A DNA stretch of 46,835 nt from positions 1 through 46,835 of the forward strand of contig NZ_CAMLAC010000005.1 in NCBI RefSeq assembly GCF_946477935.1, written 5' to 3'. Numbering within the stretch: position 1 is the first letter of the stretch; each line of letters begins with the position of its first letter. This document shows, one piece after another, positions 44,120 to 46,835 of the stretch. Origin of the DNA: an uncultured Sphingomonas sp. (GTDB taxonomy: Bacteria > Pseudomonadota > Alphaproteobacteria > Sphingomonadales > Sphingomonadaceae). The position numbers were made by a program, and so were the translations under genes. The notes under the pieces are model-generated. The model worked only from the letters and a program-made list of their open reading frames with translations, searched no databases and was not told the origin of the DNA.

Positions 44120-46095
44120 GCGTCGATCACCTCTTCGTCCAGCCGCGCCGCATTTTCCTGGATGAAGGCGAAACGGTGGGCGGGGTTGTTGCCCATCAAA
44201 CGATCGACCAGATCCTTTACCCCCGCCCGCTCCTCATATTCCTGCGGCAGGGTGATGCGGATCATGCTGCGCTTGGCCGGGTCCATCGTGGTTTCGCGAA
44301 GCTGCTGCGGGTTCATCTCGCCCAGCCCCTTGAAGCGGGCGACCTCCACCTTCTTGCCGCGAAACGCGGTCCGCTCCAGTTGCGCGCGGTGGGCATCGTC
44401 GCGCGCGTAGAGCGACTTGGTGCCCGCGGTCAGGCGGTAGAGCGGGGGCTGCGCCAGATACAGGTGCCCGCGCCGCACCAGATCGGGCATTTCCTGGAAG
44501 AAGAAGGTCATCAGCAGCGTCGCGATATGCGCGCCGTCCACGTCCGCGTCGGTCATGATGACCACCCGGTCGTAGCGGAGCTGCGTCGGGTCGCAATCCT
44601 TGCGCGTGCCGCATCCCAGCGCCTGGATCAGATCGGCGATCTCCTGATTCTGCAGGATCTTGGCGCTGGTGGCCGATGCGACGTTCAGGATCTTGCCGCG
44701 GATCGGCAGGATCGCCTGACTCTTGCGGTCGCGCGCCTGCTTGGCGGAACCGCCCGCCGAGTCGCCCTCGACGATGAACAGTTCGGTGCCCTCCGGACTG
44801 TCCGCCGAACAGTCGGTCAGCTTGCCGGGCAGACGCAGCTTGCGCGCGCTGGTCGCCGTCTTGCGCTTCACCTCCCGCTCCTGCTTGCGGCGCAGGCGCT
44901 CGTCCATCTTCTCCAGCACATAGCCGAGCAGCGCCTTGCCCCGCTCCATGTTGTTGCTCAGATAATGGTCGAAGTGATCGCGCACCGCCTTTTCGACCAG
45001 CCCGGCCGCCTCCGCGCTGGTCAGCCGGTCCTTGGTCTGGCTCTGGAACTGCGGGTCGCGGATGAACACCGACAGCATCACCTCGGAGCCGACCATCACG
45101 TCATCCGCGGTCAGCTCCTTGGCCTTTTTCTGACCCACCAGGTCGCCGAACGCGCGCAGGCCGCGGACCAGCGCCTGACGCAACCCTTGTTCGTGGGTGC
45201 CGCCATCGGGCGTCGGGATGGTGTTGCAATACCAGCTATAGCTGCCGTCGCTCCACAGCGGCCAAGCCACCGCCCATTCGACGCGCCCCGCCTCGCCGGG
45301 AAAATCCTGATTGCCGCTGAAGAAATCCGCGGTCGCGCATTCGCGCCCTCCCACCTGCTCCTTCAGATGGTCGGCCAGACCGCCGGGAAACTGGAACACC
45401 GCGTCCGCCGGCGTATCGTCGCCGATCAGCTCGGGCGCGCAATGCCAGCGTATTTCGACCCCGGCGAACAGATACGCCTTGGACCGGACCAGCTTGTGCA
45501 GCCGCGCCGGCTTGAAGTGCAATTCGGGTCCGAAAATCTCGGTATCGGGCGTGAAGGCGACGCTGGTGCCGCGCCGGTTGGGCGCCGCACCGACATTCTC
45601 CAGCGGCCCCAGCGTCACCCCGCGCGAAAAGCGCTGGCGATACAGTTGCCGCTCCCGCGCCACCTCCACCACCGTGTCCGACGACAGCGCGTTCACCACC
45701 GACACGCCCACCCCGTGCAGGCCGCCCGAGGTGGCGTATGCCTTGCCGGTGAACTTGCCGCCGGAATGCAGCGTCGACAGGATCACCTCCAGCGCCGACT
45801 TGTCCGGAAACTTGGGATGCGGGTCGACGGGGATGCCGCGGCCATTGTCGACGATGGTCAGCCGGTTGCCCGGCTCCAGCCGCACGTCGATCCGTGTCGC
45901 ATGGCCGGCCACCGCCTCGTCCATCGCATTGTCCAGCACCTCGGCCGCCAGGTGATGCAACGCCCGCTCATCCGTCCCGCCGATATACATACCCGGCCGC
46001 CGCCGCACCGGCTCCAGCCCCTCCAGCACCTCGATCGACGAGGCATCATAGGCGGGGGCCGGGCGGGCCGAACCCGCAAAGAGATCATCGGACAT
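44116..46095 (-). CDS. parE: DNA topoisomerase IV subunit B
   Basis: The ATPase subunit of topoisomerase IV, which decatenates daughter chromosomes. The 659-residue protein has the GHKL ATPase motifs EVLDNAMDEA (about 51), DNGRGIPVD (about 83) and GGLHGVGVSVVNAL (about 125). The Toprim motifs are FIVEGDSAGGSAKQARDRK (about 440) and MTDADVDGAHI (about 515). The short length, without the GyrB-specific insertion, and GGTDERALHHL after RPGMYI favour ParE over GyrB. Divergent from an outer-membrane-protein gene. Confidence 0.94.
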   Translation of the reverse strand: MSDDLFAGSARPAPAYDASSIEVLEGLEPVRRRPGMYIGGTDERALHHLAAEVLDNAMDEAVAGHATRIDVRLEPGNRLTIVDNGRGIPVDPHPKFPDKSALEVILSTLHSGGKFTGKAYATSGGLHGVGVSVVNALSSDTVVEVARERQLYRQRFSRGVTLGPLENVGAAPNRRGTSVAFTPDTEIFGPELHFKPARLHKLVRSKAYLFAGVEIRWHCAPELIGDDTPADAVFQFPGGLADHLKEQVGGRECATADFFSGNQDFPGEAGRVEWAVAWPLWSDGSYSWYCNTIPTPDGGTHEQGLRQALVRGLRAFGDLVGQKKAKELTADDVMVGSEVMLSVFIRDPQFQSQTKDRLTSAEAAGLVEKAVRDHFDHYLSNNMERGKALLGYVLEKMDERLRRKQEREVKRKTATSARKLRLPGKLTDCSADSPEGTELFIVEGDSAGGSAKQARDRKSQAILPIRGKILNVASATSAKILQNQEIADLIQALGCGTRKDCDPTQLRYDRVVIMTDADVDGAHIATLLMTFFFQEMPDLVRRGHLYLAQPPLYRLTAGTKSLYARDDAHRAQLERTAFRGKKVEVARFKGLGEMNPQQLRETTMDPAKRSMIRITLPQEYEERAGVKDLVDRLMGNNPAHRFAFIQENAARLDEEVIDA

Positions 46096-46257
46096 AACAA
46101 GAACTATAGGGTGTGATCCGCCTCAGTACCAGCGCCGCCCTCGCCCATTCGGGGTGTGGCATAGCTGCAACAGATTAATTTGAATTAGGTAGGTTCCGGA
46201 TAAAAGCCAGCAAAAGGAACGTTCTGCCGCCCGAGTATGACCAACTTGGGAGACACC

Positions 46258-46835
46258 ATGCGTATTGCCTTGACTGCGGCCACCGCCGCCCTGACGCTGG
46301 CTGCGGCACCTGCCTTCGCACAGGACAGCTACAACCAGGGCGCGGAAACGACGGCCGATGCTCCCTTCTCGGGTGTCTATGTCGGCGGCAGCTTCGGTTA
46401 TGACGTACAGCCCAACGATCAGGGCTCGCGCCTGCTGTTCGATCGCAACCTCGACGGCCGCTTTGGTGATACCGTGACGCTCCCCACCGGCGCGAATGCC
46501 TTCTCGCCCGGCTTCTGCAAGGGCGCGGCGCGCAGCACGCTGTCGCCGCAGAACGCCGCCACCGGTTGCCGCAACGACAAGAACGGCATCGCCTATTATG
46601 CCCGCGTCGGGGCCGACCATCAGGTCGGCAACATCGTGTACGGCGTCGTCGGCGAATTCGGCAAGGCCGAGATCAACGACAGCGTCAGCGGCTTCTCCAC
46701 CACGCCCGCCAACTATGTCATGACCCGCGAACTGGATTGGGAAGCCTCGATCCGCGGCCGCGTCGGCTATGCGGTCGACACGACGCTGTTCTACGGCACC
46801 TTCGGCCCGGGCTATGCCCGTATCGATCGCAGCTT
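46258..46835 (+). CDS. Outer-membrane beta-barrel protein, truncated by the window end
   Basis: The first 192 residues of a protein with a clear Sec signal peptide (residues 1-21, ending APAFAQ). The mature part has alternating beta-strand patterns typical of small OmpA-like or opacity-type barrels: FSGVYVGGSFGYDV near 38, YYARVGADHQVGNIVYGVVG near 122 and DWEASIRGRVGYAVDTTLFY near 159. GGGAGA precedes the ATG. Two cysteines (FCKG, GCRN) sit in what looks like an extracellular loop. The frame is open to the last base, so the rest of the gene lies outside. It is divergent from parE. Confidence 0.85.
   Translation, partial: MRIALTAATAALTLAAAPAFAQDSYNQGAETTADAPFSGVYVGGSFGYDVQPNDQGSRLLFDRNLDGRFGDTVTLPTGANAFSPGFCKGAARSTLSPQNAATGCRNDKNGIAYYARVGADHQVGNIVYGVVGEFGKAEINDSVSGFSTTPANYVMTRELDWEASIRGRVGYAVDTTLFYGTFGPGYARIDRS

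Noticed and set aside
44176..46116. A 646-residue plus-strand frame opposite parE
   Set aside because: Antisense to an intact parE; shadow frame.
46123..46620. A minus-strand frame opposite the start of the outer-membrane protein
   Set aside because: The plus strand gives a clear signal peptide and beta-barrel pattern with a ribosome binding site, so this is a shadow.

Overview
The window looks like chromosomal DNA of a sphingomonad-type alphaproteobacterium (Sphingomonas or a close relative). This is judged from the high GC content, the gene orders ispH-thrB-rnhA, glyQ-glyS-ppdK and rplY-pth-ychF, an alphaproteobacterial-type bc1 complex, the Caulobacter-style cpa/tad pilus genes, and an intergenic repeat of the kind common in sphingomonads. 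The assignment rests on recognition, not on a search. Almost everything is core or housekeeping. There is no phage, transposase, CRISPR array, rRNA or tRNA that I can see.

Layout. 1-1.9 kb: gcvT-gcvH on the minus strand behind a tandem glycine riboswitch. 1.9-7.0 kb: a lipoprotein, then ispH-thrB-rnhA (plus) convergent with an FAD oxidoreductase and an alpha/beta hydrolase (minus). 7.0-14.6 kb: a Tad/Flp pilus operon, cpaA-cpaB-cpaC-cpaD-cpaE-tadB-tadC plus a small coiled-coil membrane protein. The CpaF motor ATPase and the pilin are not in it. 14.8-20.4 kb (minus): glyQ-glyS-ppdK. 20.5-27.1 kb (plus): TraB/GumN lipoprotein, rplY, pth, a 2OG-Fe(II)-oxygenase-like gene, a small membrane protein, ychF, a phosphodiesterase and a MaoC hydratase. 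27.1-31.4 kb (minus): two small envelope proteins, apt, and petA-petB-petC for the cytochrome bc1 complex. 31.6-37.3 kb: trmL, hemF, a GNAT acetyltransferase, a tandem pair of paralogous membrane proteins (minus), lipB, a methionine-rich lipoprotein and a secreted protein. 37.3-46.1 kb (minus): queC-queE, hslO, argD-argF, a TPR/TonB-C-like secreted protein, and parE followed by an unknown gene. The window ends inside a divergent outer-membrane beta-barrel gene.

The parts that ordinary genes do not explain are mostly structural. They are: a cloverleaf-like nested palindrome at 25167-25248 embedded in a repeat that has a second copy at 14670-14805; a run of three hairpins ending in a terminator just upstream of queC (38676-38771), which could be a small RNA, the hslO 3' end or an attenuator; perfect hairpins flanking argD; a pilus operon without its ATPase; and a small lipoprotein whose predicted mature part is about a quarter methionine with no basic residues. 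I did not find a convincing wholly new multi-gene system here.
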